From Trichodesmium sp050015995 (GTDB lineage Bacteria; Cyanobacteriota; Cyanobacteriia; Cyanobacteriales; Microcoleaceae), in NCBI RefSeq assembly GCF_050015995.1, contig NZ_JBNHEP010000107.1, positions 1 through 64,000 of the forward strand: a stretch of 64,000 bases of DNA, in the 5' to 3' direction. The position numbers were made by a program, and so were the translations under genes. This document shows positions 56,070-64,000 of the stretch, one piece after another. Below the pieces are notes generated by a model. It saw only the letters and a program-made list of their open reading frames with translations, was not told the DNA's origin and searched no databases. The first letter of the stretch is position 1. Each line of letters starts with the position of its first letter.

Positions 56070-56398
56070 TAGCGCAGCTTATCCGCAGGATAAGGATCAA
56101 ACCCAAAAAAGACAACATATTATCAATGACTATCCAAACTTGAGATAAACTGTGATTAGTAATTGGCACTTAGGAATTATCTGATAGCTTCAAAGTATTT
56201 CTTTGTCGAGGGAGGTCTAATATTATTTCTCAAAAACTTTTCAACCCGTATCTTGAATAGGGTTGGAGGTAGGAACGTTACATGCAACGTCCGAGAGCGA
56301 GAAGTAAAAATAAGAATAATTAATACGCTTCTGGCTAACAATTATTACAAAGGTGATTCGGCCTTTTTTAATTACTTAATAATTGAAGTGTCCTCAAG

Positions 56399-56504
56399 TA
56401 TAGCCCTACGCATTAAGGTTAGGACATTTATAAATCCTCAAATCCTTTGATAGTCTCCTGTTCCCAGTTAAGTGTTCCCTATTCCCGATTCAAGTAGCGC
56501 TATA
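56399..56504 (+). mobile_element. R2 element copy F
   Basis: 106 bases from TATAGCCCTACGCATT to CAAGTAGCGCTATA. It differs from the copy at 59544-59649 at only two positions, so the two moved or were copied recently. The interior includes GGTTAGGACATTTATAAATC and CTGTTCCCAGTTAAGTGTTC. A short open frame across it (56163-56450) has no gene-like features. Confidence 0.88.
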
Positions 56505-56833
56505 TAGCATTAATGCATGGTAATTAGTATAATATTGTTTGAGCAAAAATATTAGTTAAAAACTTGTAAAATTCCTGTAAATATTCACAATTAATCAAAC
56601 TATCTAAAAAACGTTTTTTTTGAGATTATAGACATATTCCCACATCCAAAATAAGTTTACAATTGGTATTTTTGATTGAATAATAATTTTTAAATCAGGA
56701 GTCAAAGGAATATAAACAACTCTTCTTCAAAGTTAACTTTATTTATGACTAGATACTTATTAATATAAAGACAGCGATCGCCTAATTGCTTGGGCAAGCA
56801 ACTTACCAAAACTTATTAAGAAAAAATAGATTT
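56505..56833. other. Upstream region of the BASS-type transporter gene
   Basis: AT-rich with one GCGATCGC site at 56774; no gene. A TTG frame from 56786 runs into the transporter but starts in this region without a ribosome site. Confidence 0.4.
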
Positions 56834-57712
56834 ATGGAAGAGTTTATTAGAAAGCTGCTAACAAATTTTGTCGAACTAACTATTTTTTCCCTAATGCTGT
56901 CATTGGGACTAAACTTAACCATCAAGCAAGTCACATTATTATGGCGAAAACCTAAAATACTACTCAGTTTTTTATTAGCAGTAGATGTATTAGTTCCTAT
57001 AGTCACATTGCTGATAGTATTACTATTATTTGATTTGCCACAACCAGTCAAAATTGGTCTAATATTAATGGCAGTATGTCCAGGCGCACCATTGACTACC
57101 AGAAAAATAGTCCAAGCAAAAGGCAACTTTCCCTATACAGTCAGCTTTCAGGTAACAGTTTCTCTATTAGCAGTAATTACTGTTCCCTTACTGTTAGCAA
57201 TTTTAAGTTCTCTATTTCCCCCTGATGTTGATATATTACCCAGACAAGTTGCCGAACAAGTAACATTTGCTCAGTTGCTCCCCATCAGCATCGGTATTGC
57301 CATCAGAGAAACATGGCCACAACTTGCTGACGACATGGGAAAACCACTGACAAAAATTGCTAACGTGATGTTCATAGTGTTAGTAATTTTTGTGTTGGTA
57401 AAGAGTCTGGATATTGTTCTGGGTTTGAGTTGGTTATCAGTAGTAGCAATTATTTTGATGACAGTTTTATCTTTGGCGATCGGTCATTTATTGGGGGGAC
57501 CGAGAGAGGATACTCGTACAGCGTTAGCAGTTTTCTGCGCCACTCGTAACCCTGGTTTAGCATTATTAATTGCTAGTTTGAATTTTCCGCAGTTGGGAGT
57601 ATTGCCAACACTGGTAGCTTATGCGTTAGTGGGAGCTTTAGCTGCTATTCCTTATCTGACCTGGCGCAAGCGTATTGCTGCTCAACGTGCTGAAGCAGAA
57701 ATGGAAATTTAG
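56834..57712 (+). CDS. Bile acid:sodium symporter (BASS)-family transporter
   Basis: This 292-residue membrane protein has nine or so hydrophobic helices. Features of the BASS/BART fold are LGLNLTIKQVTLLWRKPK, the first crossover GLILMAVCPGAPLTTRKIV and the second crossover AVFCATRNPGLALLIASLNF. Known cyanobacterial BASS members carry bicarbonate, organic acids or arsenite; the substrate here is unknown. ATG 56834 fits the first helix; a TTG 16 codons earlier would add a polar, basic leader. It lies upstream of the Mrp cluster but separated by 1.3 kb. Confidence 0.8.
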   Translation: MEEFIRKLLTNFVELTIFSLMLSLGLNLTIKQVTLLWRKPKILLSFLLAVDVLVPIVTLLIVLLLFDLPQPVKIGLILMAVCPGAPLTTRKIVQAKGNFPYTVSFQVTVSLLAVITVPLLLAILSSLFPPDVDILPRQVAEQVTFAQLLPISIGIAIRETWPQLADDMGKPLTKIANVMFIVLVIFVLVKSLDIVLGLSWLSVVAIILMTVLSLAIGHLLGGPREDTRTALAVFCATRNPGLALLIASLNFPQLGVLPTLVAYALVGALAAIPYLTWRKRIAAQRAEAEMEI

Positions 57713-57834
57713 TGGAATTTAGGCCAAACAAGGCATTTGGGAGATTATGCTGAAGTCTTAGTGTTTGAGAGCATCGGCAGTATTCATGGTGCCAATGATG
57801 CGGACATTTTCAGGGGTACTCAATAACTGTCCAC

Positions 57835-57941
57835 TATAGCAGTAGAAGCAAAGGGCGCGGACATTTATAAATACTCAAACTCAGTCAGGGATTACTTTTT
57901 ACTTTTGAATGCTTGAATTTGAACTTGCGCGTAGCGCTATA
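57835..57941 (+). mobile_element. R2 element copy E, at the edge of a McrB remnant
   Basis: The left end is degenerate (TATAGCAGTAGAAGC), followed by GCGGACATTTATAAATACTC, a CTTTTTACTTTTGAATG centre and the conserved right end GCGCGTAGCGCTATA at 57941. The next base starts the broken McrB-like sequence, so the insertion probably cut that gene. A CGGACATTTTCAGGGGTACT motif at 57801 resembles the interior block and may be part of an older copy. Confidence 0.75.
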
Positions 57942-58151
57942 CCAGCAAGGGTAATTTTTGCGGGTATTCCAGGATATACATAAGTTGACGAAAACTTGAG
58001 AGAGGTTAGCGCAGTTAATTTCATCAATTATGAGTACGCAAGTATCCTGACAGAGTGCTGCTTTTTGACAAAATTGCAGGAGGCGATCAGAAATTGTCCA
58101 CACAATTTTTATTAAGTTAGATAGACTTTCAGAATAGCGATCGCTAACCAT
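57942..58151 (-). pseudogene. McrB-like AAA ATPase remnant
   Basis: On the minus strand the codons LLQFCQKAALCQDTCVLIID and EINCANLSQV give the Walker B region of McrB-type GTPase/AAA proteins (normally VLIIDEINRANLSKVFGELM). After QVF the frame shifts and continues in another frame as RQLMYILEYPQKLPLLV before running into the R2 element. Both ends are missing. An intact gene would be part of a modification-dependent restriction system. Confidence 0.7.
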
Positions 58152-59032
58152 TTAACAAAACAATATCACCCCACTTAATTCTAGATTTTATCATACTAGC
58201 ATTTACATTATTTTCCAATTGATGTTCCACCAAAAAAAAGCTCATTCAAGGAACATTCCCACGAATGGAGAAAAGCAAAAGCGCTATATTTTATCGACTG
58301 ATATCAAATTCGCTCGGGTTCGGTATAAAAAAGTGTTCCATCTGAGCGTCATTGCCAAATCTTTCTAAATTCTCTTCCCTTCGCGCCTCCTGACTCCTGA
58401 CTTCTGACTCCTGACTCCTTATCTAATTACACCAATGCTACCGAATTTGATATGAGAAGCAACTTTCTAGAAGTATACTAAGAACCAATTCTAGGAGAAC
58501 TAGAAAGTTCAATTAGCCAACCAATCAAAGAAGCTTTTTTAGTGATAGGTCAAGCTGTAGAAGTGAACGTAGAAGATTCCTAATTTCTTGCATAGACTCA
58601 TACTAATCTGGCCACTTCTCAGGCAACATCACAAAAGCAAGAGTTATTTTTACGAAGCACCCAGAGCCAACTTTAGGCTCGATCCAACCAATTATCAGAA
58701 CCCGTATCAAATGTCTCTTCTCTTTTGAACCAATTTCATGTTTAATAATATATGGCAGCCAGCTAATCTAGTACAACTTCATCTTAATATCTTAGTAAAG
58801 TTGTTCGGTGAAAAATTAATAAATTTGTACTAAATAAAGTCGCAAACTGCTATTAATTTGAGAGGATTTGAAAAGCAAAAAAACAGTTTAAAGATGCTAA
58901 ATTTTATTCCATTTTTTCAATTTTTTTTCATTGAATAGATTCTTTTGGTACATTGCAAAAAAAATAATTCTCATATTGTTTGGCAAAACTTGAAATTTCA
59001 ACCAATTATTGATTACTAAATCCTGAAATTAT
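58152..59032. other. Gene-poor region before mrpC
   Basis: No intact gene is seen. An inverted pair GATATCAAATTCGC (58301) / CCGAATTTGATAT (58441) encloses CTGACTCCTGACTTCTGACT-type repeats. At about 58485-58582 an open frame (PILGELESSISQPIKEAFLV, IGQAVEVNVEDS, stop) looks like the tail of a lost gene of unknown kind. The last 400 bases are AT-rich. Confidence 0.45.
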
Positions 59033-59368
59033 ATGTTAGAAGCGTGTATATTTTTCACCGTATTATGTGGATTTTTCGGTATCATATTTAAGAAAAATTT
59101 GGTGATGAAAATCATCTCAATGGATATCATGAGTACAGGAGTTATTGCTTATTATGTGCTGGTAGCATCGCGAGATGGTGTATTTACCCCCATTGTAGCC
59201 ACAGGCAAAAATGTTGCTTATTCCGATCCAGTTCCCCAGGCAGTTATTTTAACTGCTATTGTTATTGGCTTTTCAATTCAAGCTTTAATGCTAGTGGGTG
59301 TGATGAAGTTAGCAAAGGATAATCCTACTCTGGAAACTAAAGCGATAGAAGACAATAATACACCATGA
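59033..59368 (+). CDS. mrpC: Mrp-type cation/proton antiporter subunit C
   Basis: This 111-residue protein of the NuoK/MrpC family has three helices. The motifs MKIISMDIMSTGVIAYYVLV and DPVPQAVILTAIVIGFSIQA are MrpC-type rather than NdhE-type. MrpC is an essential part of the multi-subunit antiporter that exchanges Na+ (or K+) for H+ at the membrane. It is the first gene of mrpC-D-D-E-F here. Confidence 0.9.
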   Translation: MLEACIFFTVLCGFFGIIFKKNLVMKIISMDIMSTGVIAYYVLVASRDGVFTPIVATGKNVAYSDPVPQAVILTAIVIGFSIQALMLVGVMKLAKDNPTLETKAIEDNNTP

Positions 59369-59473
59369 CATAGTTGAAGTCAGAAGGCGCGAAGTCAGAA
59401 GTCAGTAGGGGCGAATGGCCATTCGCCCTTACATTCGCAGCACAGACTAAATTTGAGAGAAGCGAGAATGTCC

Positions 59474-59674
59474 TAATAGACTTCTCCAAAAATCAAAAAT
59501 AAAATCAATTATTGTCCATAAATTATCAATGACTTCTCTCTATTATAGCGCTACGCATTAAGGTTAGGACATTTATAAATCCTCAAATCCTTTGATAGTC
59601 TCCTGTTCCCAGTTAAGTGTTCCCTATTCCTGATTCAAGTAGCGCTATACCTTTTTTCTGGAGATGTCTAATAG
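59474..59674. mobile_element. R3 element interrupted by R2 copy G
   Basis: TAATAGACTTCTCC at 59474 and GGAGATGTCTAATAG ending at 59674 are the R3 ends; AAAATAAAATCAATTATTG inside matches the R3 block of 28643-28767 in reverse. Between them, 59544-59649 is a complete R2 element. Without it the R3 copy would be about 95 bases. This is a nested insertion, so R2 was active after R3 was in place. Confidence 0.8.
59544..59649 (+). mobile_element. R2 element copy G, nested in R3
   Basis: 106 bases from TATAGCGCTACGCATT to CAAGTAGCGCTATA with perfect TATAGCGCTA/TAGCGCTATA ends. Only two bases differ from copy F at 56399. The interior CTGTTCCCAGTTAAGTGTTC is the reverse of a stretch in the R3 copy at 28643, so the two families have exchanged core sequence. 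Confidence 0.88.
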
Positions 59675-59704
59675 TCATGGCAAGTACTATAACTGATAAC
59701 TGAA

Positions 59705-61144
59705 ATGATCAATATTACAATTGCCTGGATGGCATTACCATTTTTTGTTGGGTTCCTGATATATCTACTACCCAAACTTTCTCGCTTTCTAGCACTGGGA
59801 GTAGTATTGCTTTCTGCTAACTATGCTTTGGCGATATTTGCCGATCCATCCTTTCTTTTAGACATACAGTTACTTGATAGTTTTGGTGTAACTCTAAGGA
59901 TCGACCAACTAAGCGGCTTTTTTATCATTACTAATGCTCTAGTAACAGCAGCAGTAATTTTTTACTGTTGGAATACTAATAAAACACCTTTTTTCTATAT
60001 GCAGGCAACAATTTTGCATGGTAGTGTTAATGCTACTTTTATTTGTGCAGATTTTATTAGTTTGTATGTAGCATTAGAAGTAATTAGTATTGCTGCCTTT
60101 CTACTGATAACTTATCCCCGTACAGATAGGTCAATTTGGGTAGGGTTACGCTATCTATTTATTAGCAATACAGCAATGTTACTGTATCTGGTGGGAGCAG
60201 CATTAGTATATAAAGCCAATAATTCTTTTAATTTTATGGGTTTGACTAATGCTCCTCCAGAAGCGATCGCCCTGATATTTTTGGGGTTATTAGTTAAGGG
60301 GGGTATCTTTATATCAGGGTTATGGTTGCCCTTAACTCACTCCGAGTCACAGAGTTTTGTGTCAGCAATGCTATCAGGAGTTGTGGTCAAAACAGGAGTT
60401 TTTCCTTTTGTGCGTTGTGCTCTAATGTTAGAAGAAATCGATCCTATTGTCAGGATATTTGGTGTTAGTACAGCACTTTTAGGAGTATTTTGGGCGATTT
60501 TTCAACAAGATACGAAGCGAACCCTGGCATTTAGCACTATTTCCCAATTAGGTTTTATCATGGCAGCACCAGAAGTTGGAGGTTTTTATGCTTTGACTCA
60601 CGGGTTTGTGAAATCAGCACTGTTTTTAATATCAGGCGTTTTACCAAGTCGTAACTTTCAGGAGTTGCAAGATAAACCGATGAATAACTCACTCTGGATA
60701 GCATTAGCGATCGCTAGTTTTTCGATTTCGGGTTTTCCCCTATTATCTGGTTTTGGAGCCAAGATATTGACTACTAAGAATCTATTGTCTTGGCAAGTTA
60801 TTGCCATGAATGTTGCGACTGTAGGTACAACTATTGTATTTGCTAAATTTCTCTTTTTACCTCATAAAAAAAGTGAATCAGAAAAGAAAATTCAACAAGG
60901 ATTTTGGTGGGCAATGGTATTCTTACTAGGTGGATTAATAGTAGCAAATGCAGTTTATTATGACGCTTATACTATTAATAATATTGTTAAACCATTAGTA
61001 ACTATTGCTATTGGTTGGCTAGCATATCTATTTATTTTTCGGAAATTAGCGATTAAGTTACCAAGAGCAGTTGAGGAATTTGAGCATTTGATTGGGGTGA
61101 TGGCTATAATGTTAATTTTAGTTTTTTGGATGGTACAAGTATGA
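59705..61144 (+). CDS. mrpD: Mrp-type antiporter subunit D, first copy
   Basis: This 479-residue membrane protein of the NuoL/M/N-MrpD proton-channel family has about 14 helices. Motifs are TLRIDQLSGFFIITNALVTA, the Glu-bearing SLYVALEVISIAAFLLITYP and the Lys region LTHGFVKSALFLISGVLPSR with GIFISGLWLPLTHSESQSFV. It is about 80% identical by eye to the next gene, so the pair arose by duplication. Such cyanobacterial genes are sometimes labelled ndhD-like, but the mrpC/E/F context makes MrpD the better call. ATG 59705 follows an ATAACTGATAACTGAA repeat. Confidence 0.9.
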   Translation: MINITIAWMALPFFVGFLIYLLPKLSRFLALGVVLLSANYALAIFADPSFLLDIQLLDSFGVTLRIDQLSGFFIITNALVTAAVIFYCWNTNKTPFFYMQATILHGSVNATFICADFISLYVALEVISIAAFLLITYPRTDRSIWVGLRYLFISNTAMLLYLVGAALVYKANNSFNFMGLTNAPPEAIALIFLGLLVKGGIFISGLWLPLTHSESQSFVSAMLSGVVVKTGVFPFVRCALMLEEIDPIVRIFGVSTALLGVFWAIFQQDTKRTLAFSTISQLGFIMAAPEVGGFYALTHGFVKSALFLISGVLPSRNFQELQDKPMNNSLWIALAIASFSISGFPLLSGFGAKILTTKNLLSWQVIAMNVATVGTTIVFAKFLFLPHKKSESEKKIQQGFWWAMVFLLGGLIVANAVYYDAYTINNIVKPLVTIAIGWLAYLFIFRKLAIKLPRAVEEFEHLIGVMAIMLILVFWMVQV

Positions 61145-61618
61145 TATTATCCCCAGAGTGGGGAGTGTGGGGAGTGTGAGGAGTGTGGGGAGTATAGGGT
61201 CTTGAAGATAGGCAAACTGCATTAATAAAAATGGATTTTACTCCCACAACTCCCACATTTGCGCCCCATAGCGTTGATTATTAAAAACCTGCCCTTGTAA
61301 GGTAGGGAGTAGGGGACTCACCCCTAACCCTTCCCAGGATGGGAAAATAATTGATGATTTCTGTACGATAATTGATTTTATTTTTGATTATTGGAAATGT
61401 CTATTATAAAGTACAGGTAAGGAAAAAGGAGAAAGTAAGAGGAAAAAAGGTTGAAAAGAAGGAAAAAACTTAAATGATATGAAATATGGTCATACACAGT
61501 TATTAAATTTGCTACTTCCCATCAAAACAGACCTTACTGAGTATACTAAAAAATTTCCTTGCTTAAATTCCTCCTTTTTTTCTTACTTTTAACTTTTGAC
61601 TTTTAACTTTTGACTTTT
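61145..61618. repeat. Repeats between the mrpD copies
   Basis: It starts with GTGGGGAGTGTGAGGAGTGT-type units (61156-61195), the motif also found inside the MITE at 21691. At about 61348-61406 there is a partial R3 element (GATAATTGATTTTATTTTTG, then TTGGAAATGTCTATTA). The end is a TTTTAACTTTTGACTTTTAA tandem that abuts the next start codon. No gene is seen. Confidence 0.65.
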
Positions 61619-63073
61619 ATGGCCAATATCACGATCGCCTGGATGGCATTACCATTTTTTGTTGGATTTATTATCTATCTCCTACCAAAATTAGACCGTT
61701 TTCTAGCATTAGGAATAGCATTTGTTTCGGCTGATTATGCCTTGTATATATTTTCAGATCCATCCTCTGTAAATATACAGTTATTAGATAGTTTTGGTGT
61801 TAGTTTAACTATCGATCAATTGAGTGGCTTTTTTATTATTACTAATGCTCTAGTAACAGCAGCAGTAATTCTTTATTGTTGGAATAGCCAGAGAACAGCT
61901 TTTTTCTATATGCAAGCGGTAATTCTGCATGGTAGTGTTAATGCTACTTTTATTTGTGCAGATTTTATTAGTTTGTATGTAGCTTTGGAGGTAATTAGTA
62001 TTGCTGCATTTCTACTAATAGCTTATCCTCGTACAGATAGGTCGATTTGGGTAGGGTTGCGCTATTTGTTTGTCAGTAATACAGCAATGCTATTTTATCT
62101 AGTGGGAGCAGTGTTAGTTTATCAAGCACATAATTCCTTCAATTTTATGGGTCTGCGGGGTGCGCCTCCAGAAGCGATCGCCCTAATATTTTTGGGATTA
62201 TTAGCAAAAGGTGGTATATTTGTATCCGGGTTATGGTTGCCCCTAACTCACTCCGAGTCACAAAGTCCAGTATCGGCAATGTTATCGGGAGTGGTTGTCA
62301 AAGCAGGGGTTTTTCCATTGGTGCGTTGTGCGCTAATGTTAGAAGAAATCGATCCACTCGTGAGATTGTTTGGAGTAAGTACAGCACTTTTAGGGGTAGG
62401 TTACGCCGTATTTGAAAAAGATACTAAGCGGATGTTGGCATTTCACACAATTTCTCAGTTAGGTTTTGTACTTGCTGCGCCAGTAGTAGCAGGTTTCTAT
62501 GCTTTAACTCACGGTTTAGTTAAGTCTGCTCTATTTTTGATAGCAGGTATTTTACCTAGTCGTAATTTTAAAGAATTACAGCACCATCCTATTGATAACC
62601 GAATTTGGGTAGCATTAACGATCGCTAGTTTTTCGATTTCTGGTTTTCCCCTACTCTCTGGTTTTGGAGCAAAAGTATTAACCTCGAAAAATCTATTACC
62701 TTGGCAGGTTATTGCCATGAATATTGCAGCAGTAGGAACAGCAATTTCTTTTGCTAAATTCATTTTTCTACCTCACCAGAAAAATGAGAAAACAATCAAA
62801 GTTAGCCTGGGTTTTTGGTGGGCAATGGTACTCTTGCTCGGCGGTTTGATAGTAGCAAATGCTGTTTATTATGAAGCTTATAGTATCAAAAATATTATCA
62901 AACCACTAGTAACTATTGCTATTGGTTGGTTAGCATATCTGTATATTTTTAAGAAACTGGCGATTAAAATACCAAGAGCGATCGAAAAATTCGATCATCT
63001 AATTGGGTTTATGAGTCTAATGATAATATTACTCTTCTGGATAGCATGGACACAATTACCTTTTTTCACATGA
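61619..63073 (+). CDS. mrpD: Mrp-type antiporter subunit D, second copy
   Basis: A 484-residue paralogue of the preceding gene with the same motifs (TIDQLSGFFIITNALVTA; SLYVALEVISIAAFLLIAYP; LTHGLVKSALFLIAGILPSR). ATG 61619 matches the start of the first copy (NITIAWMALPFFVGF); a TTG three codons upstream lies inside the repeat. The C-terminus differs: FWIAWTQLPFFT in place of FWMVQV, because the last codons overlap the remnant mrpE start at 63046. Two MrpD-like subunits in one cluster are known from other cyanobacteria and may fill the MrpA- and MrpD-type channel positions. Confidence 0.9.
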   Translation: MANITIAWMALPFFVGFIIYLLPKLDRFLALGIAFVSADYALYIFSDPSSVNIQLLDSFGVSLTIDQLSGFFIITNALVTAAVILYCWNSQRTAFFYMQAVILHGSVNATFICADFISLYVALEVISIAAFLLIAYPRTDRSIWVGLRYLFVSNTAMLFYLVGAVLVYQAHNSFNFMGLRGAPPEAIALIFLGLLAKGGIFVSGLWLPLTHSESQSPVSAMLSGVVVKAGVFPLVRCALMLEEIDPLVRLFGVSTALLGVGYAVFEKDTKRMLAFHTISQLGFVLAAPVVAGFYALTHGLVKSALFLIAGILPSRNFKELQHHPIDNRIWVALTIASFSISGFPLLSGFGAKVLTSKNLLPWQVIAMNIAAVGTAISFAKFIFLPHQKNEKTIKVSLGFWWAMVLLLGGLIVANAVYYEAYSIKNIIKPLVTIAIGWLAYLYIFKKLAIKIPRAIEKFDHLIGFMSLMIILLFWIAWTQLPFFT

Positions 63074-63138
63074 AATTAGGACTGGCAATTAAGTCTTTGC
63101 TCGCTGCTGACTTCTCTGTGACAAACATCATTAATTGA
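63046..63138 (+). pseudogene. 5' fragment of an extra mrpE copy
   Basis: Starting at ATG 63046, inside the end of mrpD in another frame, 30 codons read MDTITFFHMKLGLAIKSLLA and ADFSVTNIIN before TGA at 63136. The intact MrpE at 63561 starts MDATSFFNIILRLAIWFLLT and ADLSPANIII; the upstream bases (ATAGC) also agree. This is a broken duplicate of the mrpE start and shows the ancestral order, with mrpE overlapping the end of mrpD. Confidence 0.85.
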
Positions 63139-63327
63139 ACCAATTTTTTTTCAAGCTAACATTTAGCTAACATTTATGCTACATTGAGAACCGTGATAGC
63201 ATAACTAAAGTGAGTATGAATAGTAAGTATGAATAATAAAATTAATGGAATATTGTTTCACATAAATCCAGGTGATGTCATTGCTTTTTCAGGTAATGGA
63301 TCGGAGATTCCGAGATGGGGAGATTTA

Positions 63328-63438
63328 ATATTAGACCTCTCCGGAAAAGAGAGAGTAGGGAGTAGGGAGTAGGGGGAAAGAATTGATTATTTATGTGCGA
63401 TAATTGATTTGATTTTTTATTATCACCAGATGTCTATT
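63328..63438 (+). mobile_element. R3 element between the mrpE fragment and mrpE
   Basis: The left end is TATTAGACCTCTCCGGAAAA, then GGGAGTAGGGAGTAGGGGG, then GATAATTGATTTGATTTTTT and the right end ACCAGATGTCTATT. The ends pair imperfectly (AGACCTCT / AGATGTCT). The other parts of 63139-63560 contain a short plus-strand open frame (from 63230) without gene-like support. Confidence 0.65.
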
Positions 63439-63560
63439 GAAGTAATTATAGAATTATAAACATATATTGTATAACCGGATTCTATATTACTGCTAAACTT
63501 GCTGAAGCATAATTAAAGAAACATAGTTGTAAATGATTACTTTATTAATTAGTGAATAGC

Positions 63561-63956
63561 ATGGACGCAACTTCCTTTTTTAACATAATACTACGACTGG
63601 CAATTTGGTTTTTACTCACCGCCGACTTGAGTCCGGCAAATATTATTATTGGTGTTAGTATCGCTTTTTTATTACCTCGTAGCAAAACATCCCTAGGAGC
63701 ATTAAAAGATTGGTTGAGAGTATTATGGGAAATTATTGTCGCCATTCCCCAAGCTTATATTGAAGCAATACAAATTATGGTTCGTCCCCATAATGAAGAA
63801 GTTTTGGTTTGTGAAAGAGTTAAACCACAACGAACACCAGGATTGATATTTCTGGATATATTTTTAATTACTTTTACCCCCAAAACTATTGTCTTGAAAT
63901 ATCACGAAGGGGGGTGGTATGAAGTACACCTAGTTCAACGGAGCAGAAAAAGATGA
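63561..63956 (+). CDS. mrpE: Mrp-type antiporter subunit E
   Basis: This 131-residue MrpE/MnhE protein has two or three N-terminal helices (LRLAIWFLLTADLSPANIII) and a C-terminal domain with VERVKPQRTPGL-like and TPKTIVLKYHEGGWYEVHLV motifs. ATG 63561 is chosen because the duplicate start at 63046 aligns with it; a GTG three codons upstream is in frame. The stop overlaps the start of mrpF (ATGA). Confidence 0.9.
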   Translation: MDATSFFNIILRLAIWFLLTADLSPANIIIGVSIAFLLPRSKTSLGALKDWLRVLWEIIVAIPQAYIEAIQIMVRPHNEEVLVCERVKPQRTPGLIFLDIFLITFTPKTIVLKYHEGGWYEVHLVQRSRKR

Positions 63957-64000
63957 ACAACTATATTTTAATTGCTATGATTTTAGCTTTGCTTATACCT
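63953..64000 (+). CDS. mrpF: Start of Mrp-type antiporter subunit F (cut by the window edge)
   Basis: Only 16 codons are inside the window (MNNYILIAMILALLIP). The ATGA overlap with mrpE, the hydrophobic start and the usual gene order E-F make MrpF the expected product. The identity rests mainly on position. Confidence 0.65.
   Translation, partial: MNNYILIAMILALLIP

Noticed and set aside
56163..56450. 95-codon plus-strand frame
   Set aside because: Its end lies within an R2 element copy and it has no family motif or ribosome site.
59705..63073. The two large membrane genes as ndhD/ndhF subunits of NDH-1
   Set aside because: Neighbouring mrpC-, mrpE- and mrpF-type genes and MrpD-type motifs favour an Mrp antiporter; the true ndh genes lie at 14405-17799.

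Overview
The window looks like chromosomal DNA of a low-GC, repeat-rich filamentous marine cyanobacterium of the Trichodesmium/Okeania type. This rests on a complete ndhA-I-G-E cluster, a Rubisco activase with a CcmM-type small-subunit-like tail, cyanobacterial pilM-N-O-Q genes, many HIP1-like GCGATCGC sites, and long non-coding stretches full of short tandem motifs (GGGAATA, TTATCCAT, CAGTTATCAGTTAT) and small palindrome-ended elements. The genus is an inference; no rRNA or other marker is present. A run of 100 N at 49451-49550 marks an assembly gap inside a tandem repeat.

Layout. 1-7400: an M28-type peptidase between copies of an inverted repeat, then a 1477-residue protein joining an AAA-like NTPase, 14 WD40 repeats, a GUN4 domain and a macro-like domain; a 289-bp IS5-like MITE with a 9-bp target duplication follows. 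7377-18400: housekeeping and energy genes (alr, HNH endonuclease, sixA, gltA, CLC channel, GAF protein, ndhA-I-G-E, a small TTG-start gene). 18400-26530: rca, then a decayed two-gene module (HEPN-like gene split by a 107-bp MITE; KGGVGR-type NTPase gene with two in-frame stops) followed by three tandem copies of the NTPase gene's 3' end, and fragments of Uma2 and L,D-transpeptidase genes. 26555-34713: thpR, a YciI-like gene, SRP RNA, a phasin-like gene, an acidic Cys-motif protein, rsmI, a decayed restriction-type gene, folC and a PATAN-REC regulator. 35558-40852: a periplasmic binding protein next to a membrane-anchored pentapeptide-repeat/binding-protein fusion, tnpB-free IS605-type ends, and a lipoprotein sugar-binding protein. 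42891-50606: pilM-N-O, pilQ, a 151-bp-period tandem array, and hup. 50620-57712: cobD, an FAD oxidoreductase, DoxX, metallophosphoesterase and a BASS-type transporter. 57835-64000: a McrB remnant cut by a MITE, then an Mrp antiporter cluster (mrpC, two mrpD paralogues, an mrpE fragment, mrpE, start of mrpF).

How the genes work together: NdhA/I/G/E are parts of one thylakoid NDH-1 complex; PilM/N/O/Q form the alignment and secretin part of the type IV pilus machine; the Mrp subunits form one cation/proton antiporter. The accessory regions are a record of conflict-type and mobile genes at several stages of decay. At least four small mobile-element families are visible, one with six copies in this window, and one copy sits nested inside another family. 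The strongest candidates for something undescribed are the AAA-WD40-GUN4-macro protein, the pentapeptide/binding-protein sensor pair, and the tandem 3'-end cassettes behind the KGGVGR gene.
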